From the NCBI RefSeq assembly GCF_003752025.1, contig NZ_RJKR01000005.1, positions 906,241 through 970,240 of the forward strand: 64,000 bases of DNA, written 5' to 3'. Source of the stretch: Curtobacterium sp. PhB115 (GTDB lineage: Bacteria; Actinomycetota; Actinomycetes; Actinomycetales; Microbacteriaceae). The notes beneath the pieces are model-generated. The model saw nothing but the letters and a program-made list of their open reading frames with translations, was not told the origin of the DNA and did not search any database. The translations under genes and the position numbers were made by a program. This document shows, piece after piece, positions 28,381 through 37,614 of this stretch (the stretch's first letter is position 1; each line of letters starts with the position of its first letter).

Positions 28381-29730
28381 TCAGGTGCCGTGCGCCGATG
28401 AGGGGAGCCGCGCCTCCAGGCCGGATCTGGACGCGACCGGCACCACGGGCCGGACCACGTCGTCCGTCCGCACGCGCCAGGCGTCCGCGACGCACGCGGC
28501 GATCAGCAACCACAAGATCGGCGTCGACAGGTCGGGCGTCCCGACCGTCTTCGCGACGAGGAGGGCGAGGAGCGCGCAGGCGAACTCGATCCGTCGCGTC
28601 CGGCACGCCACGACGACGGCCCCGAGGACCAGTACGAGCAGCAGGGCCGCGCCGGGGACGCCGAGGCAGGACAGGACCGACATCGCGAAGGACGACGGCC
28701 GGTTGCCGCCGAGTCCGGTCCCCAACCACAGCGTGTCGGCGGCGACACCCCACGAGAACTCGTCGCCGCCGGTTCGTGCGTTCCAGGACTGGCTGCCGAT
28801 CTTGTCGTCCACGAGGGCGGCGAGCGGCGCCCACAGCGTGGGACCGGCGATGAGGACCGTGATGCCGAGCGCGAGTCCGGCGAGCACCACCCACGGGGTG
28901 CCGACCCCGCCACCGAGCACGTACCGGACCGCGAGGACCACGAGCCCCGCGCCGATGACCACGGCGGACGCGACGAACGCGACGCCCGAGGAGGCCTGCA
29001 GCAGGTTCGAGCAGGCGAGGACGAACAGCGCGGCCCAGACGGCGCGTACGCGCCCGCGTGACCGGGAAGCGGCGACGAAGAAGAAGACCGCTGCGGTCAC
29101 TGAGAACGCGGCGAACTCGCTCGGCTCGCTGAACATGCCCCGGGCACGCCGTCCCGGTGTGAAGCCGCCGAAGATCGTGTTCGGGCTGGTGTCGAAGAGC
29201 CACTCGAACGCGCCGAGGCCCGCCTTGACGGACATCCCCCGGACGGCGCTCGCCACGGTCCCGACGGCGAGCGCGACCCGGATCGCGCGCCGTGCGCCGT
29301 CGATCCGGACGAGGAACAGGAACGTCAGGAGCGCGATCACGAAGTAGCCGAGCTGGGCGACCGTCGACACCGTGTACCCGAGCCGGTCGGGGTCGAGGAC
29401 CTGCGAGTCCAGTCCGCCGCGCGACGAGAGCACGGGGATGCCGCGGAAGAGCCACGGGCCGAGGGTCGTGATGACGACGGACCAGAGACCGAAGAGCACG
29501 AGGAGGTTCGCGGTCCAGTGGGTCGTCCGGAGCGGCGCCGTCCGTGCGAGGAGCAGCACGGCCACGATCGCGGACGTGTAGAAGAGCGAGATCCCGTTGC
29601 CGGCGACGACGCCCGTGACGGAGACGGGCAGCGCGGCCGTGGCACCGAGGACCGTCGGCAACCACTCGCGGCGGAACGTGACCGTGACCGCGAGGACGAC
29701 GACCAGGACGGCCCCGAGGGCAGTGATCAC
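28381..29730 (-). CDS. Wzy-like polysaccharide polymerase / O-antigen ligase family
   Basis: A 449-residue integral membrane protein with about ten or more hydrophobic segments and the large periplasmic loop typical of Wzy/WaaL proteins (residues ~295-345: LVDDKIGSQSWNARTGGDEFSWGVAADTLWLGTGLGG, where an Arg and a Gly-rich end are characteristic). It would polymerise lipid-linked repeats outside the membrane. It starts with GTG at 29730 and overlaps the stop of the upstream GT4 gene by GTGA, so the two are coupled. The C-terminal tail SRSGLEARLPSS is encoded by a copy of the dispersed repeat (28412-28421). Sequence alone cannot separate polymerase from ligase. Confidence 0.78.
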   Translation of the reverse strand: MITALGAVLVVVLAVTVTFRREWLPTVLGATAALPVSVTGVVAGNGISLFYTSAIVAVLLLARTAPLRTTHWTANLLVLFGLWSVVITTLGPWLFRGIPVLSSRGGLDSQVLDPDRLGYTVSTVAQLGYFVIALLTFLFLVRIDGARRAIRVALAVGTVASAVRGMSVKAGLGAFEWLFDTSPNTIFGGFTPGRRARGMFSEPSEFAAFSVTAAVFFFVAASRSRGRVRAVWAALFVLACSNLLQASSGVAFVASAVVIGAGLVVLAVRYVLGGGVGTPWVVLAGLALGITVLIAGPTLWAPLAALVDDKIGSQSWNARTGGDEFSWGVAADTLWLGTGLGGNRPSSFAMSVLSCLGVPGAALLLVLVLGAVVVACRTRRIEFACALLALLVAKTVGTPDLSTPILWLLIAACVADAWRVRTDDVVRPVVPVASRSGLEARLPSSAHGT

Positions 29731-30791
29731 GAGACCAGCTCAGCGGCGACCGTCCGGACCCGGTGCGCGAACGCGTCGGCGCTCCAGCGTGCGGCGTCGG
29801 CGGAGATCGCCTCGTGGTCCCACCGCAGGCGGAGCGCGCGTCGGATCGCGGTGCGGAGGGACTCCGGCGTGTGCTCGTCGAAGAAGACGCCGGAGTACCC
29901 GTCGGTGACCGTCTCGACCGCCCCGCCGCCGCGGTACGCCACGATCGGGGCGCCGGACGTCATCGCCTCGATCGGGACCATGCCGAAGTCGTCCTCGGAG
30001 GGGAAGACCACGAGGGCGGCGCGGGCGTAGAGGTCGGCGAGGGCGGTGGTGTCGACGGCGCCGAGGAACCGGACGTTCGCGGGGGCCGTGGCCTCCAGCC
30101 GTGCGCGGTCACGGCCGTCACCGGCGACGACCAGCGCGATGTCGGGCAGGTCCCGCATCGCGTCGAGGAGCAGCCCGAGCTGCTTGTAGGGCTCGACGAT
30201 GCGGCCGGCCCAGACGATCTCCGCCCGGCGTTCGACCGCGGGCAGCCCCTCGCGGGTGAACGCCTCATCGACGGGCGGTGGCACGATCGCGAGCGGCTCG
30301 ACTCCGTAGAACCGGCGGATCCGGCCGGCGACGACCTGGTTCGTGGCGATGTACCCGTCGGCGCGGCGGGCAGCGGCTCGGTCGAGGGCGCGGAGCGTCG
30401 GGGCCACGGCGGCGAGTGCTCGACCGCCGTACATGGCGCTGCCGCTCCAGATCTGCCGGAGCGGACTGTGGCAGTAGACGAGGTGGGTCCCCTCGGCGCG
30501 GACGTGGTGCGCGAAGGCGTACGAGGACGAGATCACGTTGCCGGGGACCGGTCGGCGGGCGAGGTCGAGCACGGGCCGCGCAAGGGAGCGCATCCGGTAG
30601 TTCCGCGCCGTGTACCCGCGGCCGCCGACGTGCCGGGTGCCGCGGAGGCCGAGCTGGGCCTCGACCGCGGGGTCGCCGGCGATGGCGAACACGTCGTCCG
30701 TGCCCACGGCGGAGGCGAGGTGGGTGCTGACGCGCTCGGCGCCGCCGAGTTGGAAGAAGAAGTCGTGGCTGATGCTCCAGGAGGAGGACAT
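29727..30791 (-). CDS. family 4 glycosyltransferase
   Basis: A 354-residue GT-B glycosyltransferase. SISHDFFFQLGGAERVSTHL at the N-terminus, YCHSPLRQIW, IVWAGRIVEPYKQLGLLLDAM and FPSEDDFGMVPIEAMTSGAPIVAYRGGG are the usual GT4 blocks, resembling mannosyl/rhamnosyl transferases of surface polysaccharide clusters. Start choice: ATG 30791 has AAAGG upstream; a GTG at 30860 would overlap the phosphatase stop by GTGA but adds 23 residues with poor G/C third positions, so I prefer the ATG. It sits between the phosphatase gene and the polymerase gene in one operon. Confidence 0.88.
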   Translation of the reverse strand: MSSSWSISHDFFFQLGGAERVSTHLASAVGTDDVFAIAGDPAVEAQLGLRGTRHVGGRGYTARNYRMRSLARPVLDLARRPVPGNVISSSYAFAHHVRAEGTHLVYCHSPLRQIWSGSAMYGGRALAAVAPTLRALDRAAARRADGYIATNQVVAGRIRRFYGVEPLAIVPPPVDEAFTREGLPAVERRAEIVWAGRIVEPYKQLGLLLDAMRDLPDIALVVAGDGRDRARLEATAPANVRFLGAVDTTALADLYARAALVVFPSEDDFGMVPIEAMTSGAPIVAYRGGGAVETVTDGYSGVFFDEHTPESLRTAIRRALRLRWDHEAISADAARWSADAFAHRVRTVAAELVS

Positions 30792-30856
30792 GCGGCGCCT
30801 TTCGGGTCGGGCCGGGGTGGCAGTGCGGGCTTCGTGCCCCGGTTCGCGGTGGGCGT

Positions 30857-31411
30857 TCACGCCTGGGCCAGGAGTCGGGTGATCACGGCGATCGGGCCGG
30901 CCACCCGAGCCCGGAAGCGCTCGTGCTCGCTGTCGTCACCGCGGATCGGGTCGGCGACGTCGTCGGAGTCGGACGCGGTGCCGGGCAGGCGTGCCGCACG
31001 GACGGAGTCGACGAGCGCGGGGAACGCCGGTGTGGCGCCGTCGGCCGCATGGTGCATCCCGCCCGCTGCCCGGGTGAACTCGGCGAGTGTGAAGGTGCGC
31101 CGGAGGATCGACGGCTCGAGGTCGAGGACGTCGGCTCGGTGCCGACGCTCGAGGGTCAGGACGAGGTCGACCGCGGCGAGCGCCGGGACGTCGTGCAGCG
31201 CGCGGGAACGGAACCCGTCGGCGTCGATCCCCCGGTCCCGGAGCGCTGTGGCGGAGCGGTCGACCATCGGCAGTCCGGTCCGCGCTCGGGTGCCGGCGCT
31301 CTCGATCCGGACGCCGTGGACGCCGTGCTCGTGGAGGGCGGCGCGCAGCGCGTGTTCGACGTAGGGCGACCGGCAGATGTTGCCTTCGCAGACGACGAGG
31401 ATCCGGGGCAT
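30857..31411 (-). CDS. low-molecular-weight protein tyrosine phosphatase
   Basis: A 184-residue LMW-PTP. The P-loop CEGNICRS (C8 to R14) is the catalytic CX5R site at the extreme N-terminus; SAGTRARTGLPMVDRSA follows as in the family, and ADPIRG near residue 150 supplies the general-acid Asp. In polysaccharide clusters such enzymes dephosphorylate the Tyr-rich tail of the BY-kinase, here encoded divergently 88 bases away. ATG 31411 follows AGGAG by 7 bases. It is the first gene of a minus-strand operon with GT4 and the polymerase. Confidence 0.9.
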   Translation of the reverse strand: MPRILVVCEGNICRSPYVEHALRAALHEHGVHGVRIESAGTRARTGLPMVDRSATALRDRGIDADGFRSRALHDVPALAAVDLVLTLERRHRADVLDLEPSILRRTFTLAEFTRAAGGMHHAADGATPAFPALVDSVRAARLPGTASDSDDVADPIRGDDSEHERFRARVAGPIAVITRLLAQA

Positions 31412-31438
31412 GAGGGGGCTCCTGTTCGAGGTGATCGA

Positions 31439-31472
31439 CTGCAATATTACATCATGTGATATTCTAATGCAG
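31439..31472. promoter_or_regulatory. 34-bp palindromic divergent promoter, phosphatase / BY-kinase
   Basis: Near-palindrome with outer arms CTGCA/TGCAG and inner ATATTACAT/ATGTGATAT. On the plus strand extended -10 TGATATTCT (hexamer 31460-31465); on the minus strand TGTAATATT. One dimeric regulator could control both directions symmetrically. Confidence 0.65.
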
Positions 31473-31499
31473 TAGATCAGACAATCCGGAAGGCAGCAG

Positions 31500-32963
31500 A
31501 TGACGCTCGTCCAGTTCCTCGACGTCGTGCGGCGCAGGTGGCTCACCATCGCCATCGCGGTGGTCGTCGGCGTCGCCACGGCGTACGGCGCGACCCAGCT
31601 CCAGACCCCCGAGTACCAGTCGGAGGCCGGGGTGTTCGTCTCCGTCAGCGGGAGCGACAGCATCTCCGACCTCAGTCAGGGCAACAACTTCTCTGCCGCG
31701 CGGGTGAAGTCGTACGCGGCACTCGCCACCACTCCGGAGGTCCTACGGGCAGCAGCGACCGCCGCCGGTCTGCACGGGCCGGCCGCCGCGATCGGCGGGA
31801 CCGTGGGCGTCACGACCGACCCGGACACGGTCATCATCAGCATCACCGCGACCGCGACGGACGCGAACCGGGCAGCAGCGGTCGCCAACGCCGTCGCCGC
31901 GGAACTCATCGACAAGGTGGCGACGGTCGAGCGTCGGACCGGCAGCGCCATCGTCCACCTCTCCGTCATCGAGAAGGCGATGCCGGCGGGTTCCCCCTTC
32001 ACCCCGCGGGTGCCGGTCAACATCGCGCTCGGGCTGCTCGGCGGCCTCGCGATCGGTCTCGCCGGCGCGCTCCTCCGCGAGGTCCTCGACACCCGGCTGC
32101 GGTCGACCGAGGTCCTGCACCGCCTGATCGACACGAGCGTCCTGGGCGAGTTCCCGATCGACGACTCCGTCCGCGACCACCCACTGCTCGACGCCACGAA
32201 CCGGTACACCCCGCGCGCCGAGGCCTTCCGACAGCTCCGCACGCAGCTCACCTTCACGAACCTCGAGGGCTCGTCGCAGAGCTTGGTCGTGACGAGCGCC
32301 CGCCCCGGCGAGGGGAAGTCGACGACCGCCGTCAACCTCGCGATGACGCTCGCCCAGAACGGCGGCCGGGTCCTGCTCGTCGACGCCGATCTGCGGCGCC
32401 CGAAGATCGGTGACTACCTCGGGCTGGAGAGCCGCGTCGGGCTCACCACCGTGCTGGCCCGTCAGGTCGCACTCGAGGACGCGATCCAGACCATCGGGGA
32501 CACGAACCCGCTCGCGGTACTCGCCTCGGGACGCGTCCCACCGAACCCCAGCGAACTGCTCGGGTCGCAGCACATGGCCGAGTTGGTGCGCGAGCTCGAG
32601 CGCCGCTACGACTACGTCATCGTCGACGCCCCACCGGCGTTGCCCGTCACCGACCCGGCGATCCTCGGGGCGATCTGCTCCGGTGTCCTGCTCGTCGTGA
32701 GCATGAACGGCCACGTCCGTCGCGCGGATGTGCAGGCCGCCCACGAGCGGATGCAACGGATCGGGGCGCGGGTGCTCGGCGTCGTGCTCAACAAGACCAC
32801 GCTCCAACGCAAGGAGCGCAGCTACTACCACTACGAGGCGTCCGCGCCGCTGAGCGAGAGCCCCCGACGAGTCGGCCGGGTGCGTGCCCGCCGGACCTCG
32901 TCGACGCCCTCGTCCTCGTCGGCGTCTCCCACCACCACCCCGATCTCGGAGGAGACCCGATGA
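31500..32963 (+). CDS. Wzz-domain chain-length regulator fused to BY-kinase
   Basis: A 487-residue bacterial tyrosine kinase of the actinobacterial/proteobacterial fused type. A Wzz domain (1 to about 200) has two transmembrane helices (WLTIAIAVVVGVATAYGA and VNIALGLLGGLAIGLAGALL). The kinase domain has Walker A ARPGEGKST (K273), Walker A' LLVDADLRRPK (D295, D297) and Walker B VIVDAPP. The tail has the autophosphorylation-type cluster SYYHYEA followed by a Ser/Thr-rich end. It would control polymer length and export through phosphorylation cycling with the LMW phosphatase. Ribosome binding site GGAAGG precedes ATG 31500. The next gene overlaps by ATGA. Confidence 0.93.
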   Translation: MTLVQFLDVVRRRWLTIAIAVVVGVATAYGATQLQTPEYQSEAGVFVSVSGSDSISDLSQGNNFSAARVKSYAALATTPEVLRAAATAAGLHGPAAAIGGTVGVTTDPDTVIISITATATDANRAAAVANAVAAELIDKVATVERRTGSAIVHLSVIEKAMPAGSPFTPRVPVNIALGLLGGLAIGLAGALLREVLDTRLRSTEVLHRLIDTSVLGEFPIDDSVRDHPLLDATNRYTPRAEAFRQLRTQLTFTNLEGSSQSLVVTSARPGEGKSTTAVNLAMTLAQNGGRVLLVDADLRRPKIGDYLGLESRVGLTTVLARQVALEDAIQTIGDTNPLAVLASGRVPPNPSELLGSQHMAELVRELERRYDYVIVDAPPALPVTDPAILGAICSGVLLVVSMNGHVRRADVQAAHERMQRIGARVLGVVLNKTTLQRKERSYYHYEASAPLSESPRRVGRVRARRTSSTPSSSSASPTTTPISEETR

Positions 32964-34084
32964 CCCGCGACTTCGTCTACCTCGGTTGGCAGGGGTACGA
33001 CAACTTCGGCGACGACCTGCTGCACGACACCTGGCGCGCGGCACTCGACGCACCGCTCGACGTCGAGGCGCCACTGCACGGCCGCGCGTACGTCAAGCGC
33101 TCCCCCGAGATCGCCCACCATCGACTCCGGACGCTCGGACACCGGCGCCTGGTGCTGCTCGGAGGTGGCACGACGGTGGGCTTCGGCACCTGGGCCGGTC
33201 ATGCGTGTCGCGCCGGTCTGGCCTACGGTGCCGAGGCGGTCGTCGGGCTCGGGCTCGGAGCCGCCGAGCCCACGGACGCGCACCTGCTCGCGACGCAGCC
33301 GTACGACTGGCCCGCCTGGAAGCGCAACTCGCGGTTCCGGCTGGCCGGCGTCCGGGGTCCGTTGTCCCAGCGCGAGGTCGCCCAGCACCTCGGTCCGACC
33401 GAAGTCGTCGGTGACCCGGCCCTGCTCTACCCCGTCGTCCGGCCGGTGTCCCCGTCCGGTGCACCCGCGATCGGGGTGTCGCTCGGGTCCGATCCGACGA
33501 CGCGGTTCGACCTCGACACCGTCGCGGCGGTCATCGACCGCCGCGCCGCGCGGGACCACCTGCCGATCAGGGTCTTCGCGCTGTCGCGTTCCGACCGATC
33601 CGTCGCCCGGGAGCTCGCCGAGCGGGTCTCCGCACCGGTCGAGATCCACGAATACTCGGGCGACGTGCACGCCACGATGCGCGCGATCGCCTCGTGCACC
33701 GTGCTCGTCTCGGAACGTCTGCACGGTGTGATCGCCGCCGTCGCGCTCGGGGTCCCCGCCGTGCCACTGGCCTACGCCTCGAAGTGCGACGACTTCTGGA
33801 TGAGCATGACCGGCACCCGGCCGAGCACGACCGTCGGGGCGTCCGGGTCGACGATCGCCGAGGCCGTCGACCGTGCCGTGGACGGCGGAGCGCCGACCGG
33901 TACCTCCACCGCGAGCGGCACGACGATCGCCGCGTCGGTCGCCGGGATGCAGCGGTCCCTGGGCGCCCTGGCCGACCGGCTCCTCGCCTGGCAGTCGGGC
34001 GCGCCGCTCGACCTCGACGGACTCACCGCCGAACCCGCGACCGCGACCACGACCACGACCACCACTCGAGCGGAGACCCACTGA
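32960..34084 (+). CDS. polysaccharide pyruvyltransferase family protein
   Basis: A 374-residue enzyme of the CsaB/PssM/WcaK type that would add a pyruvate ketal from phosphoenolpyruvate to a sugar of the repeat, giving the polymer negative charge. It has the N-terminal GWQGYDNFGDDLLHDTW, GGGTTVGFG, REVAQHLG..EVVGDPALL and the conserved SERLHGVIAAVALGVPAVPLAY near residues 250-272. ATG 32960 overlaps the kinase stop by 4 bases. The C-terminal tail is a run of Thr encoded by repeated ACGACC, a likely slippage-prone simple repeat near 34045-34070. Confidence 0.88.
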   Translation: MTRDFVYLGWQGYDNFGDDLLHDTWRAALDAPLDVEAPLHGRAYVKRSPEIAHHRLRTLGHRRLVLLGGGTTVGFGTWAGHACRAGLAYGAEAVVGLGLGAAEPTDAHLLATQPYDWPAWKRNSRFRLAGVRGPLSQREVAQHLGPTEVVGDPALLYPVVRPVSPSGAPAIGVSLGSDPTTRFDLDTVAAVIDRRAARDHLPIRVFALSRSDRSVARELAERVSAPVEIHEYSGDVHATMRAIASCTVLVSERLHGVIAAVALGVPAVPLAYASKCDDFWMSMTGTRPSTTVGASGSTIAEAVDRAVDGGAPTGTSTASGTTIAASVAGMQRSLGALADRLLAWQSGAPLDLDGLTAEPATATTTTTTTRAETH

Positions 34085-34959
34085 TGCGGACCGACAGCAC
34101 CTTCCACCTCGTGATCAGCACCGTCCGCGGACCCGAGCACCTCGCGCGCTGCCTGTCGACGCTCGAGCACGAGCCCGAGTCCCTCTTCGTCACCGTCGTC
34201 GAACAGCACGAGGACCAACGCTGCCGGAGCCTCGTGGAGCCGTTCATCGCGGCCGGCCGGGGCGAGTACGTCCACGAGCCCGTCGTGCGCGGGGTCAGCC
34301 GGGGCCGCAACCGCGGGATGCGTCAGCTCCGAGGCCGGTACGTCGCGTTCCCGGACGACGACTGCTGGTACCCCGAGGGGACCCTCACGGCGGTGCGCGA
34401 GCAGTTCGACCGCACGCACGACGGGCAGCACGTCGACGGGATCGCCGCGACCATCGCCACGCCAGAGGGCGACAAGGGGCTCCTGCGGTGGCTCTCGACC
34501 ACCACCTGGGTCCGCCCTCGCACGATCCCGCGGACGGTCTCTGCCGCCAGCTTGTTCTTCCGCGCCGACGTCGTCGCCGTGGTCGGCGAGTTCGACCCGG
34601 AACTCGGCACCGGTTGCGCGACTCCGTTCGGTGCCGGCGAAGAAGCCGACTACGTGCAGCGCGCCCTCGACCACGGGTACCGGATGCTCTACCGCGCGGA
34701 CCTCGCCGTCTACCACCGCGAATGGCGGGACGACCCGGACGTCGACGCTGTCCGGGCGAAGGTCCGCCGGTACAACCGTGGGTTCGCGCGCGCGCTCCGG
34801 AAGCACCGGCAGTTCGGCCACCTCGCCTACTGGGTGGCCCGGAGCGTCGTCGGTGTCGGCGCGACGACGCTCCGCCGTGACCGTCCGGGCCGTGACCACC
34901 AGCTCGACCAGCTGGTGGGACGACTGCAGGGGTGGTTCAGCGGCCCGGTACCGCGCTGA
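34084..34959 (+). CDS. family 2 glycosyltransferase
   Basis: A 291-residue GT-A glycosyltransferase. RGVSRGRNRGMRQLRGRYVAFPDDDCWYP carries the DXD-type metal site (PDDD), and GAGEEADYVQRALDHGYRMLY is the catalytic-base ED region. The C-terminus is basic. ATG 34084 shares a base with the stop of the pyruvyltransferase gene (TGATG), so it is the third gene of the BY-kinase operon. Its 3' end overlaps the convergent acyltransferase gene by 23 bases. Confidence 0.87.
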   Translation: MRTDSTFHLVISTVRGPEHLARCLSTLEHEPESLFVTVVEQHEDQRCRSLVEPFIAAGRGEYVHEPVVRGVSRGRNRGMRQLRGRYVAFPDDDCWYPEGTLTAVREQFDRTHDGQHVDGIAATIATPEGDKGLLRWLSTTTWVRPRTIPRTVSAASLFFRADVVAVVGEFDPELGTGCATPFGAGEEADYVQRALDHGYRMLYRADLAVYHREWRDDPDVDAVRAKVRRYNRGFARALRKHRQFGHLAYWVARSVVGVGATTLRRDRPGRDHQLDQLVGRLQGWFSGPVPR

Positions 34960-36016
34960 GGCCGTCGTGGTCGGCTGCCAGGTGCGGCCGACCACGGCGA
35001 CGGACGGCTCGGATGACCGGCCGTTCGAACAGGTACCAGGAGAGCGTCGCGACGCCGAGCGCCAGGGCGACGACCGCCAACCGTGAGACGCCGCTGATCG
35101 GCTCGCCGCCCGGCCGGAGCTGCAGCAGGGCGAAGTGCCACAGGTAGAGCCCGTACGACACCGTGCCGAGCCACCGGAGCGGCAGGACGTCGAGCGCCGG
35201 GACACCACCGCGGGCGGCGAACAGCACGACCACCGCCGCGAGCGCGACGGCCACTGTCTCCACCCAGCGTGTGACGCCGACGAGCGGACCGAGCGTGATC
35301 GGCAGGGTGCACACCGTCGCCACGACCAGGAGCACGGTCACCGTCGTACCGAGGACGACACTGCGGTTGCCGAAGGTCGCGCGGACGACCCCCACCCGCA
35401 CGGCGACGGCCGCCCCGCAGCCCAGCAGCAGCGCCGCGACCGAGGTGTCGAACGCGTAGGCGAGCCAGGCGTACGGCGCGACCACCGTGGCGACGATCCG
35501 CCAGCAGACCGCCGCCGACACGATCGCGACGAGGAGTGCCACCGAGGCCCTCGGGCGACGCCGGGCGAGCGCGACGAGTCCGATCAGCGCGAGCGGCCAG
35601 ACCGCGTAGAAGTGCTCCTCGACCGCGAGCGACCAGGTGTGTCCGAGGACACCGAGGTCACCGCCGACCGCTCGGGCGTAGTCGGCGGTGTACGTCACCG
35701 CAGCGAGCACGTGCCAGCCGACGACCCCGCGGTCCGGGTCGTCGAGGACCACGACCAGGACGGGCACCACGACGACGAGGAGCCCGAACGCCGGCAGCAG
35801 ACGTGCTGCCCGGCGGCTCCAGAATCGCCGCAGGTCGACCCGACCGCGGACGTCGACCTCGTCCAGCAGGCCGCGGGTGATCACGAAGCCGGACAGCACG
35901 AAGAACGTGGTGACGCCGACCACCCCGCCGTAGGGCACCACGGACTCGGCGACGTGGCCCGCGACGACCAGCAGGACCGCGAGCCCCCGGAGCCCGTCGA
36001 GCTGGGTGAGCCGCAT
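34937..36016 (-). CDS. OafA/YrhL-type membrane acyltransferase
   Basis: A 359-residue acyltransferase-3 protein with about ten membrane segments. LDGLRGLAVLLVVAGHVAES contains the catalytic-type His, VGVTTFFVLSGFVITRGLL is the second signature and HTWSLAVEEHFYAVWPLAL the third. It would O-acetylate the surface polysaccharide. ATG 36016 overlaps the stop of the upstream glycosidase gene (TGATG), so the two are coupled. Its 3' end is antisense to the GT2 gene for 23 bases. Confidence 0.9.
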   Translation of the reverse strand: MRLTQLDGLRGLAVLLVVAGHVAESVVPYGGVVGVTTFFVLSGFVITRGLLDEVDVRGRVDLRRFWSRRAARLLPAFGLLVVVVPVLVVVLDDPDRGVVGWHVLAAVTYTADYARAVGGDLGVLGHTWSLAVEEHFYAVWPLALIGLVALARRRPRASVALLVAIVSAAVCWRIVATVVAPYAWLAYAFDTSVAALLLGCGAAVAVRVGVVRATFGNRSVVLGTTVTVLLVVATVCTLPITLGPLVGVTRWVETVAVALAAVVVLFAARGGVPALDVLPLRWLGTVSYGLYLWHFALLQLRPGGEPISGVSRLAVVALALGVATLSWYLFERPVIRAVRRRGRPHLAADHDGLSAVPGR

Positions 36017-37614
36017 CAGTCCTGCCAGACGACGTACCGCGGCGCCCACTTGGCGGTCATGGTCAACAGACCCTTGGTCGCGGTCACGGCCTTGCTCGCC
36101 CCGGTGGACTCCACGAGGGTGCCCGTCGTCGGCAGCGGGATCGCGATCGACTGGTCGGCGAACCGGTCGACCGTCTGCCAGACGACCCGCACGTGGCGGT
36201 GGCCGTCGGCCGACACGAACTGGATCTCGCGCGTGGTGTCACGGGTGCGGCTGCCGGTGGCGCGCATCCCCGCGAGCATCCGCTGCATGGTCAGGTAGGC
36301 GGCAGCGGCGGGCCGGGGTTCGAACCCGGAGGCGACGTCGTGCGTGAGCCCGTAGGTCCGCTCACCGGCGTTCACCGGCCAGTTCAGCTCGAACGTGTAG
36401 AGGCGCTCGACGCCGCTGCGGGCCGCCAGGGCGTGCGTCCGGACGAGGAACGCGGCGAGGTCGGACTCGCCCACACCGGTCACACCGGTCGCCGACCACC
36501 CCACCTCGGTGATCCAGACCGGCGCGGGGGCACCCGAGGCGGACGGGTTCGCCTTCGCCTGGGCCTTGAGCGCCGCGAGGGTCTCGGTGATGCACCCGGT
36601 CCCGGCGGCACAGTTCTCCGGCGCCCACGGCTGCGAGTACGGGTGGACGCTGATCGCGTCCACCCACCGAGCGCCGCCGAGTGCGAACCAGCGGGTCATC
36701 CAGTCGCGCTCACGTGCCGAGACGGCGTTGACCCCCGGACCGACGACGCGGGCGGTCGGGTCGGCCGAGCGGACGGCGTGGAAGGTGGCTTCCGCCAGCG
36801 GCAGGTAGGCCTCCGGGGTGGCCGGGAAGGACCCGTGGAAGTTGTTCCACTCGTTCCAGACCTCGAACGACAGGTCGGCGTCCGGGTACCGGTCTCGGAG
36901 GTGCCGCACCGAGGTCGACACGAACCGCTCCCACGCGGCGCGCTGGGCCGGCACGGCCATGTCGGGCGGGGTCATCGCGCCGCCGGTGTGCGCCACGTTG
37001 CCGTAGTCGAGCACGAACAGCGGAGCGACGTCGGCGTCGCGGACCCAGGCGTCCACGCGGGCGTCGACCGGCGCGAAGTCGAACCGGCCCGCCACCTTCT
37101 CGACCGCCTGCCACTGGAGGTCCTGCCGGTAACCGCCACCGCCGAGCGCCCGGAACGTCGGCAGGACATCGGTCTTCGGCCCGGGGCTGCCGCCGACGTT
37201 GAACGCGAAGAACGGGTCCACCACGGCGGGCCCCGACGAGCGCACGAAGCGCGTCGATCCGGTCGCGGCACCGCACGTGACGGTCAGCCGGTAGATGCCC
37301 GGCTTCGTCGCGGTACCGCCGGGGAGCGCCCGTGCCGCCGTCGGTGCCGCAGCCGTGCGGTGCGATCCCGAGCCGACGGACGCGCCTTCCGAATCGGTGA
37401 CCCGCCAGTCCGTCCCGTCGACGAGACAGTCGGGTACCCGGTACGCGATCGGAGCACCGGGGGCGAGGACGCCGCTGGTGCCGTCGATGCGGACGGTGAG
37501 CAGGGCGGCGGCACGAGCGGCCGGGACATCGACCACGAGGTCGGCGATCACGACCCCGATCGCGAGCAGCGGGAGCAGTGCTGGTAGGGAACGGCGGCGC
37601 GTTGGAGGTCGCAT
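36016..37614 (-). CDS. secreted PslG/GH39-like glycoside hydrolase
   Basis: A 532-residue exported glycosidase. The signal peptide (about 1-38, ending ARAA) precedes a small beta domain (about 40-135) and a TIM barrel with acid/base E255 in SFEVWNEWNNF and nucleophile E370 in WITEVGW, the clan GH-A pattern of GH39/PslG-type enzymes. PslG-like hydrolases trim or release nascent exopolysaccharide; genetic coupling to an acyltransferase in this cluster supports that role. No Shine-Dalgarno is visible; CACGAT lies six bases before ATG 37614, a possible leaderless promoter. The GH family number is not certain. Confidence 0.8.
   Translation of the reverse strand: MRPPTRRRSLPALLPLLAIGVVIADLVVDVPAARAAALLTVRIDGTSGVLAPGAPIAYRVPDCLVDGTDWRVTDSEGASVGSGSHRTAAAPTAARALPGGTATKPGIYRLTVTCGAATGSTRFVRSSGPAVVDPFFAFNVGGSPGPKTDVLPTFRALGGGGYRQDLQWQAVEKVAGRFDFAPVDARVDAWVRDADVAPLFVLDYGNVAHTGGAMTPPDMAVPAQRAAWERFVSTSVRHLRDRYPDADLSFEVWNEWNNFHGSFPATPEAYLPLAEATFHAVRSADPTARVVGPGVNAVSARERDWMTRWFALGGARWVDAISVHPYSQPWAPENCAAGTGCITETLAALKAQAKANPSASGAPAPVWITEVGWSATGVTGVGESDLAAFLVRTHALAARSGVERLYTFELNWPVNAGERTYGLTHDVASGFEPRPAAAAYLTMQRMLAGMRATGSRTRDTTREIQFVSADGHRHVRVVWQTVDRFADQSIAIPLPTTGTLVESTGASKAVTATKGLLTMTAKWAPRYVVWQD

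Noticed and set aside
30792..30860. GTG 30860 start for the second GT4 enzyme
   Set aside because: The GTGA overlap is attractive, but the extra 23 residues have poor third-position G/C and do not resemble GT4 N-termini.
36312..36330. tRNA-like T-loop GGGGTTCGAACCC
   Set aside because: It lies inside the glycosidase gene, where it encodes SGFEPRP, and no acceptor stem or anticodon arm fits around it.
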